Assembly: GCF_016653315.1 (NCBI RefSeq)
Contig: NZ_NHSH01000040.1
Location: 97,143-161,142 of the forward strand
From: Halochromatium roseum
Lineage (GTDB): Bacteria; Pseudomonadota; Gammaproteobacteria; Chromatiales; Chromatiaceae
Direction of reading: 5' to 3'
Length of the DNA stretch: 64,000 bases
Shown here: positions 1 to 8,049 of the stretch, in pieces
How the letters are laid out: the number at the start of each line of letters is the position of its first letter
Numbering within the stretch: position 1 is the stretch's first letter
Program-made: the position numbers and the translations under genes
Notes under the pieces: model-generated
Seen by the model: only the letters and a program-made list of their open reading frames with translations
Databases searched by the model: none
Told to the model about the DNA's origin: nothing

Positions 1-1
1 G

Positions 2-82
2 GTGGTGCGCCGGTTCCCAGAGACCACCGAGGCCCGGCTCGCCCAGGGTCGCCTTGATCGCATGCAGCGTGAGAGGCAATGA
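2..82 (+). CDS. Possible C-terminal end of an upstream gene (partial)
   Basis: One frame is open from the left edge to a TGA at 80-82 and reads as about 26 charged residues (Arg/Glu/Gln-rich, ending RMQRERQ). The composition looks protein-like, but a second frame is also open to about position 104, so the assignment is weak. Too little remains to name a family. It would lie 88 bases upstream of the mutarotase gene on the same strand. Confidence 0.3.
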   Translation: MVRRFPETTEARLAQGRLDRMQRERQ

Positions 83-170
83 CCCCTAGGTCGACTCCAG
101 CCTTGATGATTGATTTCGAACGCGATCCCCGCTGGGATCGCCTCACTCCGCCGATATCGAGGAGCTTCTG

Positions 171-1076
171 ATGGATATCGCTCAAGCCAATGACGAGCTC
201 GGTATCCCGGGCGCGCTTGCGATCTGCGAAGGCAGCGGTGGTCTGCCGCTGATCCATATCGACAATGCCCACGCTAGTGCGTCGATCTCGGTGCATGGGG
301 CGCAGGTGTTGTCGTACTGCCCAGTGACGGCGAAGGATGATCTGCTGTTCGTCAGCCGCCAGGCCTACTTTCAGCCAGACAAGGCGATCAAAGGCGGGAT
401 TCCGGTCTGCTGGCCCTGGTTTGGGCCTGATCCAGAGCAGCGAGGACGGCCCGACCACGGTTTCGTGCGCGACCGCAGTTGGCAGCTGTTAGCCACCGAG
501 GCGCGGGTTGACGGTGCCACGCGCGTTCTGCTCGGGCTGCGGGATGACGAGAGCAGTCAGGCCTTGTGGCCAGATCCCTTCTCGCTCGAGCTCGAGATCA
601 CTGTCGGCGAGACATTAGAGCTGGCGCTGGTGACGCATAACACGGGCGAGGCATCTTTCACGATCACCCAGGGGCTGCACGCCTATTTTGGCTTGGGTGA
701 TGTGCGTAAAGCGCAGGTGCTCGGCCTTGCCGGCCATGATTACATCGATAAGGTCGCGGATGGCACGCGCGCCACCCAGTCTGGGCCGATCAATATCGAT
801 GGGCCGGTCAATCGCATCTATCTGGACACCACGGATACCCTGGTCATCGATGATCCAAGCCTCGGACGGAGTATCCATATCGAGCGCGAGGGCAGTCACT
901 CCGCGGTGGTCTGGAATCCCTGGATCGAGCAGTCGCGTGCGATGGGTGACTTTGCTGATGACGAATACTTGCGCATGATCTGCGTCGAGACCACCAACGC
1001 CGCTGAGGATGCCGTGACCCTTGGTGCCGGCGAGCGTTATCGACTCAGTTCCAGCTATCGCATCCACCAAGCGTGA
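171..1076 (+). CDS. yeaD: D-hexose-6-phosphate mutarotase (YeaD-like aldose 1-epimerase family)
   Basis: This 301-residue cytosolic protein belongs to the galactose mutarotase-like fold and should interconvert the alpha and beta anomers of hexose 6-phosphates. Recognisable family segments are GGIPVCWPWFGP near residue 75, HGFVRDRSWQL near residue 97, TQGLHAYFGLGDV near 165 and VVWNPWIEQS near 245; the His and Asp/Glu residues in these segments form the usual active site. The ATG at 171 is preceded by GAGGAG at good spacing, which supports this start. The stop is one base before the likely glnE start, so the two genes are probably cotranscribed. Length is normal for the family. Confidence 0.9.
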   Translation: MDIAQANDELGIPGALAICEGSGGLPLIHIDNAHASASISVHGAQVLSYCPVTAKDDLLFVSRQAYFQPDKAIKGGIPVCWPWFGPDPEQRGRPDHGFVRDRSWQLLATEARVDGATRVLLGLRDDESSQALWPDPFSLELEITVGETLELALVTHNTGEASFTITQGLHAYFGLGDVRKAQVLGLAGHDYIDKVADGTRATQSGPINIDGPVNRIYLDTTDTLVIDDPSLGRSIHIEREGSHSAVVWNPWIEQSRAMGDFADDEYLRMICVETTNAAEDAVTLGAGERYRLSSSYRIHQA

Positions 1077-1077
1077 G

Positions 1078-3933
1078 ATGCTAGCGCCTCAACAGCGAGC
1101 CAACGAGGGTCATTGGCAGCAATGGCTAGACTGGTCCACGGAGCAGGGCATTGCCCTGCCTGCCGATCCGGCCTTCGCCGAGGCACGGGCGCGCGTTTGG
1201 GAGGGTAGCGAGTTTGTCGCGCTGACCTGTGCGCGTGATCCGGGCACCTTTGCCGGATTGCTCGAGACGGGTGATCTGAGGCGGTCATTCGGCGCCGGGC
1301 GCATCGCGGAACAGCTGCGAGCAGCCCTCGCCGATGTCACCGATGAGGAGACGTTACAGCCTGCGCTGCGCCGCTTCCGACGCCAGCAGATGCTGCGTAT
1401 TCTGTTCCGCGACCTGGCCGGCTGGGCCGCGCTTGACGAGACCCTCGAAGACCTGACCGCACTCGCTGACAGCTGCATCCGCGAGAGTCTGCGTCTGCTC
1501 GAGCAGTGGACCCGTGCCGAGCTCGGTGTGCCGCAGGATGGCCACGCCAGGCCGCAGTCGCTGCTGGTGCTGGGCATGGGCAAGCTGGGTGCGCGTGAGC
1601 TGAACCTGTCGTCGGATATCGACCTGATCTTCGCCTTTCCGAGCGCTGGCCGCGTCGAGGGTGGTCCGCGCGAACTGACGGCCGAGCAGTTTTTTAGTCG
1701 ACTCTGTCAGCGGTTGGTGAAATCGCTCAATGCCAAGACCGTGGATGGCTTCGTCTTCCGCGTCGACACGCGCTTGCGGCCATTCGGCGATGCCGGTCCG
1801 CTGGCGATGAGCTTCGATGCGATGGAGGGCTACTACCATTCACAGGCGCGTGAATGGGAACGCTATGCGATGACCAAGGCGCGGGTGGTCGCTGGTGAGC
1901 CCGAGGCACGTGCCGAACTCGAGGCCATGCTGAGGCCCTTCGTCTATCGCCGCTATCTCGACTTTGGCGCCATCGCCTCGCTGCGCAACCTCAAGGTGCT
2001 GATCGACCGTGAGTTACGGCGCAAAGGCATGGCCGACAACATCAAGCTCGGCCCTGGTGGTATCCGCGAGATCGAGTTTATCGGCCAATCCTTCCAGCTC
2101 ATTCGCGGTGGACGCGAGCCGGATCTGCAGATCCGGCCCATTCAGCAGGTGTTGGCGCTGCTCGGCCAAAAGGGCTTGCTCGACACCGAGACCGTCAGCG
2201 AGCTGACCGAGGCCTATCGTTTCTTGCGCTTGACCGAAAACCGTCTGCAGGCGTGGCGTGATGAGCAGACACATTCATTGCCATCGGCGCCGGCGGCTCG
2301 CGAGCGGCTGGCGCGCTCGATGGGCTACCAAGACTGGGACCGCTTTGAAGCGGTCCTGAACGCGCATCGAGCGCGCGTTCAGCAGCATTTTGATGCCGTC
2401 TTCGCCGATCCCGATGAGCCGGTCCACACCGCGACCTCAGTCTCCTCGCTATGGGAGCGAGCGCCGGAGCCGGCAGAGGCGATCGCCCTGTTGCAAGCGG
2501 CGGGCTTCGACGATGCCGAGGCGGCTTGGCAGCAGCTGCTGGATTTCCGCGATACCGCTGATCGCAAAGGGCTGTCGACCCGCGGCGTCGCTCGCTTGGG
2601 GCTGGTGATGCCGCGGCTGCTCGAAGAGGTCGCGACCTGCGGGGCGGCTGATCAGACGCTGAGCCGTGTGCTCAAGGTGCTAGAGGCCGTGCTTGGGCGG
2701 ACGGCCTACCTCGACCTGCTTGCCGAACATCCGGATGCGCTGCATCAGCTGGTCCGGCTCAGCGCCAAGAGTCCCTGGTTTGGCGAGCGCACCGCGCGCC
2801 AGCCGCTGCTGCTCGACGAGCTGCTCGACCCGCGCCGGCTGTTCGAGCCGCTTCGCCGCGCCAATCTGGAGCAGGAGCTTGATCAGCTGCTGTCCGGCGT
2901 CGATGCCAGCGACCTCGAGCAGCGTATGGAGCGTTTACGGCAGTTTGCCCAAGGTAACCGGCTACGGGTTGCCGCGGCCGACGTGACCGGCGCCATCCCG
3001 CTGATGGTGGTTAGCGATTACCTCACCGAGATCGCTGAGGTAACGACGTCGCGCAGCCTAGAGATCACCTGGCAAGACCTGGTCGAGCGGCACGGCTGTC
3101 CGCCTGGGACGGCTCAGGCCTCTTCCGGCTTCAGCGTGATTGGTTATGGCAAGGTCGGCGGTATCGAGCTCGGCTACAACTCCGATCTAGACCTTGTCTT
3201 CCTCTACGACGAGGCGACCGCCGGCAAGATGACGGATGGCCCGCGGCCGGTCGTCAGCGAGCAGTTCTATGTTCGGCTCGGCCAACGGCTGATCCACGTG
3301 ATGACCACGCCGACCTATTCTGGCGTGCTCTATGAGGTCGACATGCGCCTGCGTCCGGATGGCAATAAGGGCATGATTGCGCGCTCGCTGGCCTCATTTG
3401 CCGATTATCAGGCCGAGAGTGCCTGGACCTGGGAGCATCAGGCGCTGGTGCGTGCGCGGCCGATTGCGGGGGATCAGGCGCTCGCTGAGCGGTTTAGGCA
3501 GGTGCGCGCCGAAGTGCTACAGCGACGGCGTGATCCAGAGCAGTTGCGCGAAGAGGTCCGTTCCATGCGCGCCAAGATGCGGGCCAATTTGGATAAGACC
3601 CGGGCGGGCTGGTTCGATCTCAAACAAGGTGCTGGTGGTATTGCTGACATCGAATTTATGGTCCAATACGCGGTTCTCCGCTGGGCCTGCGATCATCCCG
3701 ACCTGACGACCTGGACCGATAATATCCGGCTGCTTGAAATGTTGATCAAACAGGGGCTGCTGGCAGCGTCGGTCGGCGCCAATCTGACCCTCGCCTATAA
3801 GGCCTTGCGTGCGGCCTATCACCGCCATGCCCTGCAAGATACTGCTGGACTGGTCGAAGATACTCAGCTCGGCCCGGAGCGGCAGTCTGTCATTGCTGCC
3901 TGGCAGCAGTTGATGGAGTCCAGCGCACGGTGA
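1078..3933 (+). CDS. glnE: Bifunctional glutamine synthetase adenylyltransferase/adenylyl-removing enzyme
   Basis: GlnE adds AMP to, or removes it from, the conserved tyrosine of glutamine synthetase in response to PII, tuning nitrogen assimilation. Two nucleotidyltransferase domains are visible: the N-terminal one with GMGKLGARELNLSSDIDLIF near residue 175 and the C-terminal one with GYGKVGGIELGYNSDLDLVF near residue 695, each with the G-x-G...S-D-x-D metal-binding signature. The reading frame is open from a TTG at 1021, but the ATG at 1078 gives 951 residues, close to the roughly 945 of Escherichia coli GlnE, and avoids overlapping the mutarotase gene. The Shine-Dalgarno sequence is weak, consistent with translational coupling. 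Confidence 0.95.
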   Translation: MLAPQQRANEGHWQQWLDWSTEQGIALPADPAFAEARARVWEGSEFVALTCARDPGTFAGLLETGDLRRSFGAGRIAEQLRAALADVTDEETLQPALRRFRRQQMLRILFRDLAGWAALDETLEDLTALADSCIRESLRLLEQWTRAELGVPQDGHARPQSLLVLGMGKLGARELNLSSDIDLIFAFPSAGRVEGGPRELTAEQFFSRLCQRLVKSLNAKTVDGFVFRVDTRLRPFGDAGPLAMSFDAMEGYYHSQAREWERYAMTKARVVAGEPEARAELEAMLRPFVYRRYLDFGAIASLRNLKVLIDRELRRKGMADNIKLGPGGIREIEFIGQSFQLIRGGREPDLQIRPIQQVLALLGQKGLLDTETVSELTEAYRFLRLTENRLQAWRDEQTHSLPSAPAARERLARSMGYQDWDRFEAVLNAHRARVQQHFDAVFADPDEPVHTATSVSSLWERAPEPAEAIALLQAAGFDDAEAAWQQLLDFRDTADRKGLSTRGVARLGLVMPRLLEEVATCGAADQTLSRVLKVLEAVLGRTAYLDLLAEHPDALHQLVRLSAKSPWFGERTARQPLLLDELLDPRRLFEPLRRANLEQELDQLLSGVDASDLEQRMERLRQFAQGNRLRVAAADVTGAIPLMVVSDYLTEIAEVTTSRSLEITWQDLVERHGCPPGTAQASSGFSVIGYGKVGGIELGYNSDLDLVFLYDEATAGKMTDGPRPVVSEQFYVRLGQRLIHVMTTPTYSGVLYEVDMRLRPDGNKGMIARSLASFADYQAESAWTWEHQALVRARPIAGDQALAERFRQVRAEVLQRRRDPEQLREEVRSMRAKMRANLDKTRAGWFDLKQGAGGIADIEFMVQYAVLRWACDHPDLTTWTDNIRLLEMLIKQGLLAASVGANLTLAYKALRAAYHRHALQDTAGLVEDTQLGPERQSVIAAWQQLMESSAR

Positions 3934-4059
3934 CGTTGGGCTCGGGCTGGATTGACCTAGGGTTGCACCAGCGTTGCACCAGGGTTGCAGTGCCTTCGGC
4001 CGATCGTACTCTCACAACGCCTGCGCTGCGCGGGCCTTCGGAACTGGAGTTTCATAACG

Positions 4060-4986
4060 ATGACGATGACGATGCACGATCGTGATGGTCTCATTTGGCA
4101 TAACGGCGAGGTAGTGCCCTGGCGTGAGGCTCAAGTGCATGTGCTGACCCACACGCTGCACTATGGCATGGGTGTGTTCGAAGGCGTTCGCGCCTATGCG
4201 ACCGCGCGCGGTCCTGCGATCTTTCGTCTGCGAGATCATACGCAGCGCCTATTCAACTCGGCGCATATCCTCGGCATGCGAATCCCCTATGACCGCGAGA
4301 CCATTGACGAAGCGCAATGTATTGCCGTGCGCGAGAATGGGCTGAGCTCGGCCTATATACGGCCGATGTGCTTCTACGGGTCTGAGGGCATGGGGCTGCG
4401 CGCCGACAATCTGCGTGTTCACTGCATCGTTGCTGCCTGGGATTGGGGCTCGTATCTGGGTGAAGAGAACATGACCAATGGCATCCGCGTGCGCGTCTCT
4501 TCCTTTACCCGACATCATGTCAATGCCACCATGTGCCGGGCCAAGGCCAATGGGAATTACATGAACTCGATGATGGCCTTGCAGGAGGCGATCCGCGACG
4601 GCTACGACGAAGCCCTGCTGCTCGATGCAGAAGGTTATGTCACCGAGGGCAGCGGCGAAAATGTATTCCTAGTGCGCGATGGCGTGCTCTATACGCCGGA
4701 GCTGACCTCGGCGCTGGATGGCATTACCCGGCGCACGATCATGACGTTCGCTGATCAGATCGGCCTGCAAGTGGTGACCAAGCGGATAACGCGCGACGAG
4801 GTCTATATCGCCGACGAGGCCTTCTTCACCGGCACCGCAGCCGAGGTCACGCCGATTCGCTCGGTCGACGGCCGTGAGATCGGTGCGGGCATGCGTGGTC
4901 CCGTGACTGAGCGCCTGCAGTCGATGTATTTCGATGTGGTGCAGGGCAATAGCGAAGCCCACGCCGACTGGCTCACCTATCTCTGA
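4060..4986 (+). CDS. ilvE: Branched-chain amino acid aminotransferase
   Basis: This PLP fold-type IV transaminase of 308 residues catalyses the last step in leucine, isoleucine and valine synthesis using glutamate. Family signatures include HYGMGVFEGVRAY near residue 35, the PLP-lysine segment CRAKANGNYMNS with Lys near 162, LLLDAEGYVTEGSGENVF near 190 and FFTGTAAEVTPI near 260. The frame is open upstream to 3985, but the ATG at 4060 fits homologue length and has GGAG about ten bases ahead. The order glnE-ilvE-zf-CHCC is common in gammaproteobacteria, where lipopolysaccharide genes often follow; here they do not. Confidence 0.95.
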   Translation: MTMTMHDRDGLIWHNGEVVPWREAQVHVLTHTLHYGMGVFEGVRAYATARGPAIFRLRDHTQRLFNSAHILGMRIPYDRETIDEAQCIAVRENGLSSAYIRPMCFYGSEGMGLRADNLRVHCIVAAWDWGSYLGEENMTNGIRVRVSSFTRHHVNATMCRAKANGNYMNSMMALQEAIRDGYDEALLLDAEGYVTEGSGENVFLVRDGVLYTPELTSALDGITRRTIMTFADQIGLQVVTKRITRDEVYIADEAFFTGTAAEVTPIRSVDGREIGAGMRGPVTERLQSMYFDVVQGNSEAHADWLTYL

Positions 4987-5014
4987 CGACAAGTTGTTAA
5001 GCGAGCAAGAACCT

Positions 5015-5245
5015 ATGGACGAGCAAATCGTCGATCCTGCACTCGATACTGCCGATGTCAAGCCGCCGCCACAGGATACCGAGGTGCGCTTGGTGACGCT
5101 AAAAGATCTTCCTCTCAGCTGTCCACTCCCCGGGGACGAGGTCTGGAACATGCACCCACGGGTCTATCTGCCGATCGATGACGAACCGAGCGGCGAGCTG
5201 ACGTGCCCCTATTGTGGAACGCGCTATCGGTTGCAGCGGAACTAA
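5015..5245 (+). CDS. Small zf-CHCC zinc-finger protein
   Basis: This 76-residue protein matches the zf-CHCC family, related to the NDUFS6 accessory subunit of mitochondrial complex I. The four expected metal ligands are present: a Cys in LSCPLPGDEVWN, a His in MHPRVYLP, and a CxxC pair in CPYCGTRYRLQ at the C-terminus. The chosen ATG at 5015 begins 29 bases after the ilvE stop and follows GAGCAAGA; an in-frame start at 4934 would overlap ilvE and add residues not seen in the family. The bacterial function is not established; zinc binding is the safe inference. Confidence 0.85.
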   Translation: MDEQIVDPALDTADVKPPPQDTEVRLVTLKDLPLSCPLPGDEVWNMHPRVYLPIDDEPSGELTCPYCGTRYRLQRN

Positions 5246-5251
5246 TCCCGG

Positions 5252-5680
5252 TCAATTTCCCCCGGCAACCATCAGTTTCTTCCCGATAAAATGGGCAGCA
5301 ATGCCCACGAGTGTGCATAGTGTTATTCCCCATAGGATATCGACGAGCACGATCTTTATCGGCCAGTCTGGCAGCGTTGCACGATTGGTAAACTCATAGG
5401 TTGCATAGGTAAAAAAGCCAAAACCGGCCGCTGCAACGGCTGTCTTTCGCACCGAATCGGCCGCCAGCCCAGGCAAAACGGCAAACAGCAGGATGCCGGC
5501 GATATAGATCAGGTAAAAGATGATTGCCGCTACCCAGTCCACCTGATCAGCGAGCAGATGGCTGAGGTTGCCGTGATAAAAGTCGCGCGCAACAACCCCG
5601 AGCCAGAGCATATCGAGCAGAAAAAACAGCGGCACGGTCAGTAGGTAAAGATTGATGTAGAACACAGCGGGCGACCTCAT
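5252..5680 (-). CDS. DUF2177 family integral membrane protein
   Basis: This 142-residue inner-membrane protein has four predicted helices: YINLYLLTVPLFFLLDMLWL near the N-terminus, AAIIFYLIYIAGILLFAVLP, an AAAGFGFFTYATYE segment, and ILWGITLCTLVGIAAHFIG near the end. The family pattern DMLWLG...FY and TYATYEFTNRATL followed by W..K(I/V)...D..WG is diagnostic of DUF2177. No enzymatic role is known. It converges on the zf-CHCC gene, six bases away, and diverges from the H-NS-like gene across a 411-base intergenic region. Confidence 0.85.
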   Translation of the reverse strand: MRSPAVFYINLYLLTVPLFFLLDMLWLGVVARDFYHGNLSHLLADQVDWVAAIIFYLIYIAGILLFAVLPGLAADSVRKTAVAAAGFGFFTYATYEFTNRATLPDWPIKIVLVDILWGITLCTLVGIAAHFIGKKLMVAGGN

Positions 5681-5764
5681 GGTGGATCAACATGGCGGAC
5701 CAAGAATAGGCAAGTGTTTACCGTCGATTGGTTAGCATAACGGATGCTCGCGCTGGGTTCTGGC

Positions 5765-5792
5765 TTGACTTTTCCTTATTTGCGTTTAAATT
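5765..5792 (+). promoter_or_regulatory. Candidate sigma70-type promoter
   Basis: TTGACT at 5765-5770 resembles a -35 box and TAAATT at 5787-5792 a -10 box, with 16 bases between them inside an AT-rich stretch that stands out locally. It would give a leader of about 290 bases before the H-NS-like start codon. This is visual assignment only. Confidence 0.45.
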
Positions 5793-5907
5793 AATATGGG
5801 TGACCAAGAGTAAGCCGCTGGAACAGCGTATCCGGCAGCACCAATAACGCCAATAGGCTTGATCAGTCGTCCTGCCATGCTGTTGCCTGACACAAATAGG
5901 GTAGTTC

Positions 5908-5943
5908 GCTGAGCGATCTGCTGAGCGATCTGCTGAGCGATCT
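5908..5943. repeat. Three tandem copies of a 12-base repeat
   Basis: The unit GCTGAGCGATCT occurs three times in perfect tandem at 5908-5919, 5920-5931 and 5932-5943. It is noncoding as far as I can tell. Perfect identity suggests recent expansion and potential copy-number variation between strains. Confidence 0.9.
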
Positions 5944-6025
5944 CAGGCTGCGCCAGCGCCTGTTTATACAAAAAAGACTTGGCAGCATTTGCCGCTGTTC
6001 GAGCTGATCAACAGGGTTACGAGCC

Positions 6026-6066
6026 GCCCAGCAAGTGTCATGCGCTTGCTGGGCGATGTGTTTTTT
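6026..6066 (+). terminator. Terminator-like hairpin in the leader of the H-NS-like gene
   Basis: The arms GCCCAGCAAG (6026-6035) and CTTGCTGGGC (6045-6054) are perfectly complementary with a nine-base loop, and a run of six T residues follows at 6061-6066, six bases after the stem. It lies 26 bases upstream of the start codon at 6092, so it is either an attenuator in the leader or the end of a separate short transcript. Confidence 0.6.
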
Positions 6067-6091
6067 GATTCATCCGCCCCGGAGGCGATTA

Positions 6092-6499
6092 GTGGAATAT
6101 CAACATCTTTCGGCCGAAGAGCTGAAAACTCAGATCGAGCAGACCAAACAACGAGAGGCCGAGTTACAGAAGGCACTCAACCAACGCTGGCAGGCCGAAA
6201 AGTCTGAGCTGGCTCAGGAGGTTCGCGACATCATTGAGTCTCGTGGACACGATGTCGAGGAGATTTTCAGCCATCTGATGCCATCTTCGCGACGCCGTCG
6301 CGCTGGCAGCGGAGTCAAGAAGGCGGGTAGCGGAAACTACACGCGCTATGTCGATCCGGAAAACCCGAACAATGTCTACTCCCGTGGTGTGCTACCGCGC
6401 TGGATGAAGGAAAAGATGGCAGCCTTGGGTCTGGATTCAGGTAAAAAAGACGACCGCGAGTCCTTCAAGACCAATCATCTTCAGCCTGTTCAGGATTGA
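6092..6499 (+). CDS. H-NS family nucleoid-associated protein
   Basis: This 135-residue cytoplasmic protein has the two-part plan of H-NS/histone-like proteins: an N-terminal coiled coil (about residues 5-65, LSAEELKTQIEQTKQREAE onward) for oligomerisation and a C-terminal DNA-binding domain containing YVDPENPNNVYSRG and PRWMKEKM, matching the usual YR.P.NP...W.GRG.RP.W pattern. The GTG at 6092 is chosen because a perfect GGAGG lies six bases upstream at 6081-6085; the upstream in-frame ATG at 6035 sits inside the leader hairpin. Such proteins bind AT-rich DNA and silence foreign genes. The hairpin and T-run just upstream suggest control by attenuation. Confidence 0.85.
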   Translation: MEYQHLSAEELKTQIEQTKQREAELQKALNQRWQAEKSELAQEVRDIIESRGHDVEEIFSHLMPSSRRRRAGSGVKKAGSGNYTRYVDPENPNNVYSRGVLPRWMKEKMAALGLDSGKKDDRESFKTNHLQPVQD

Positions 6500-6511
6500 G
6501 TACAGCGTCGC

Positions 6512-7387
6512 TTATGCGGCGGAGTGGGGTAGGGATACCCTGCTGCTTGAGTGCAGCGCCAGCTTGGCACGGTCGTACAAGATGTCGATCAACGCCTCAT
6601 CCTCGCCGACCAATCGGGAAATGCAAATCTCCAGGTTGGGAAATTGCCGCTGAGCCTCCTGACAGATTGAAGCCACATCGCCATGCCTTCCGGCATGGCG
6701 TCCTGGCCCAATGAATTGCATGCCAACCACGACTTGGGCCTCAGGCTCTGAGGCGCCAATCGTGGCCAGTGCCTCCTCGAGCAAGGCGCCGTTGAAGGCG
6801 TATTCAGGCCCAGGACGTCGCTCCATTGCCGCTTCGCCGAGTCGGTAATCCCCATCTGCTAAACCCTGAAGCTCGGCTGTCAGCCAGCGCCGGACCGCGG
6901 TGACCTCTGGAATGGGCGATCCGTGATCGACCACGAGTGCATGGGGTGGTTGCTTGTTCGCAGTTGCCTGGCTCAGCCCGTGGATTGCTGTGCGAATGGC
7001 GCGGTCAAGGATCATCGCGAGCCGCGGTTCGCCGTTTGGCAATGGACAGAGTTCGTCGGCGACTGCGACCTGCACCGGATATCCGGCTGCGCTGACCTGT
7101 GCGGCTGTTTCCGGGATCAGCTTGGTTAAGGCGCGACTCAGTCCAAAGAATAGCGGCACTGCAAGAAAATCTTTGTGGCCCTCAGCGGCCTTGCGCGTAA
7201 GAAAGGTTTCCAAAATATCAGCTGGACGGCCGCCGAGTTGATCTGCTGGCACCTTCGAGGAATGCAACAGTGAGACCGGGTGAACCGGGAATCCGAGCTT
7301 GTGTGCGAGCGCCGCGCTGAGGCGTCGCAGGGCGATTGTCGCCTCGGCGCGGCGGGAGCCGTTATCGACAAGCATGATGGTCGTCAT
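6512..7387 (-). CDS. CbiX/SirB-like sirohydrochlorin chelatase family protein
   Basis: The 291-residue protein resembles class II chelatases that insert cobalt, iron or nickel into tetrapyrroles. Two chelatase half-domains are suggested by MLVDNGSRRAEA near the N-terminus and LVVDHGSPIPEV near residue 155. FLAVPLFFGLSRALT and VVVGMQFIGPGRHAGRHGDV carry further family-like residues, including His. In the first half-domain Asn replaces the His expected in the (V/A)HGS motif, so metal or substrate may differ from SirB/CbiK. The ATG at 7387 has GGAG about ten bases ahead; the longer frame to 7480 lacks homology-like sequence. It ends 12 bases after the H-NS-like stop on the opposite strand. No cobalamin or siroheme genes lie nearby. 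Confidence 0.75.
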   Translation of the reverse strand: MTTIMLVDNGSRRAEATIALRRLSAALAHKLGFPVHPVSLLHSSKVPADQLGGRPADILETFLTRKAAEGHKDFLAVPLFFGLSRALTKLIPETAAQVSAAGYPVQVAVADELCPLPNGEPRLAMILDRAIRTAIHGLSQATANKQPPHALVVDHGSPIPEVTAVRRWLTAELQGLADGDYRLGEAAMERRPGPEYAFNGALLEEALATIGASEPEAQVVVGMQFIGPGRHAGRHGDVASICQEAQRQFPNLEICISRLVGEDEALIDILYDRAKLALHSSSRVSLPHSAA

Positions 7388-7593
7388 TCGGGGGCATTCT
7401 CCTGCGGCAGCGTGGATTCGCGGCAGCAGCGAGAGGCTGCCGCAGGCCAGGAAGGTCGCGGCACTCGGCGCGCTCTTCAATGGTGAGGCTGGAATGGAGG
7501 CGACAGCATCATGGCGCCAGCATGGTGACGCCGGTGCGCAGGCTCGTCTGACAGACTGGTTTGGGCTAATGTTCGAGGACCAACGCCTTGAGG

Positions 7594-7905
7594 CTAGGAC
7601 GCGCGGACGGCGTCGAAGCAGACCACCGGCTCGTCGCCGACGACCTCGGCGGTATGCATCATGTGCTTCGGTATGACGACAACATCACCAGCCTCTAAAA
7701 CGGCCTCTTGGCCTTGCATGGTGATCCGAAAGCATCCGGATAAGATGGCGTCGATCTTGTCATCGGCGTGATCGTGGGCGGGAAAGAACATGCCCGGCGA
7801 GTAGACGTAGCGGCTGACCTTATAGCCGCGCCGCTCGAGCTTATGGCGCAGTGCGAGTTCAGTGAGCGGCCCATCCTGATCAGAGTGCCAATGTTCGATC
7901 TGCAT
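7594..7905 (-). CDS. Small single-domain cupin protein
   Basis: This 103-residue protein is a minimal beta-barrel cupin. Motif 1 is visible as PGMFFPAHDHADDKIDAILSG (positions about 38-58), giving His, His and Asp/Glu candidate metal ligands, and motif 2 as GDVVVIPKHMMHTAEVV near residue 73 with its His ligand. The N-terminal segment (IEHWHSDQDGPLTE.ALR..LE..GY) is of a type common in cupins of Chromatiales and cyanobacteria. The substrate cannot be predicted. It is read leftward between the chelatase gene and the divergent quinone reductase gene. Confidence 0.8.
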   Translation of the reverse strand: MQIEHWHSDQDGPLTELALRHKLERRGYKVSRYVYSPGMFFPAHDHADDKIDAILSGCFRITMQGQEAVLEAGDVVVIPKHMMHTAEVVGDEPVVCFDAVRAS

Positions 7906-8049
7906 GCGATTCTCTCAGTCAGATACCGATGCGGTATCGGCCCAAAGGTTTAAGTGTAGTGTACGCAATAAGGATTGATGAAGGGCTTGATGAAAATCCT
8001 GATGAGGCTCGGTCTGAAATGTCTTTCGACGCAACCTTGAGGAGGTCTG

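Larger units (their letters stand above)
5681..6091. other. 411-base intergenic region between DUF2177 gene and H-NS-like gene
   Basis: I see no convincing protein gene here. It holds a sigma70-like promoter candidate near 5765-5792 reading rightward, three direct copies of a 12-base repeat at 5908-5943, and a strong hairpin followed by six T residues at 6026-6066. Several segments are more AT-rich than the surrounding genes. It may encode a leader RNA or small RNA ahead of the H-NS-like gene. Confidence 0.5.

Noticed and set aside
1021-1077. Upstream TTG start for glnE
   Set aside because: It overlaps the mutarotase gene and adds residues without family similarity; ATG 1078 fits better.
5786-5971. 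61-residue open frame on the minus strand
   Set aside because: It derives largely from the 12-base repeats (IAQQIAQQIAQ) and has no homology-like features or ribosome-binding site.
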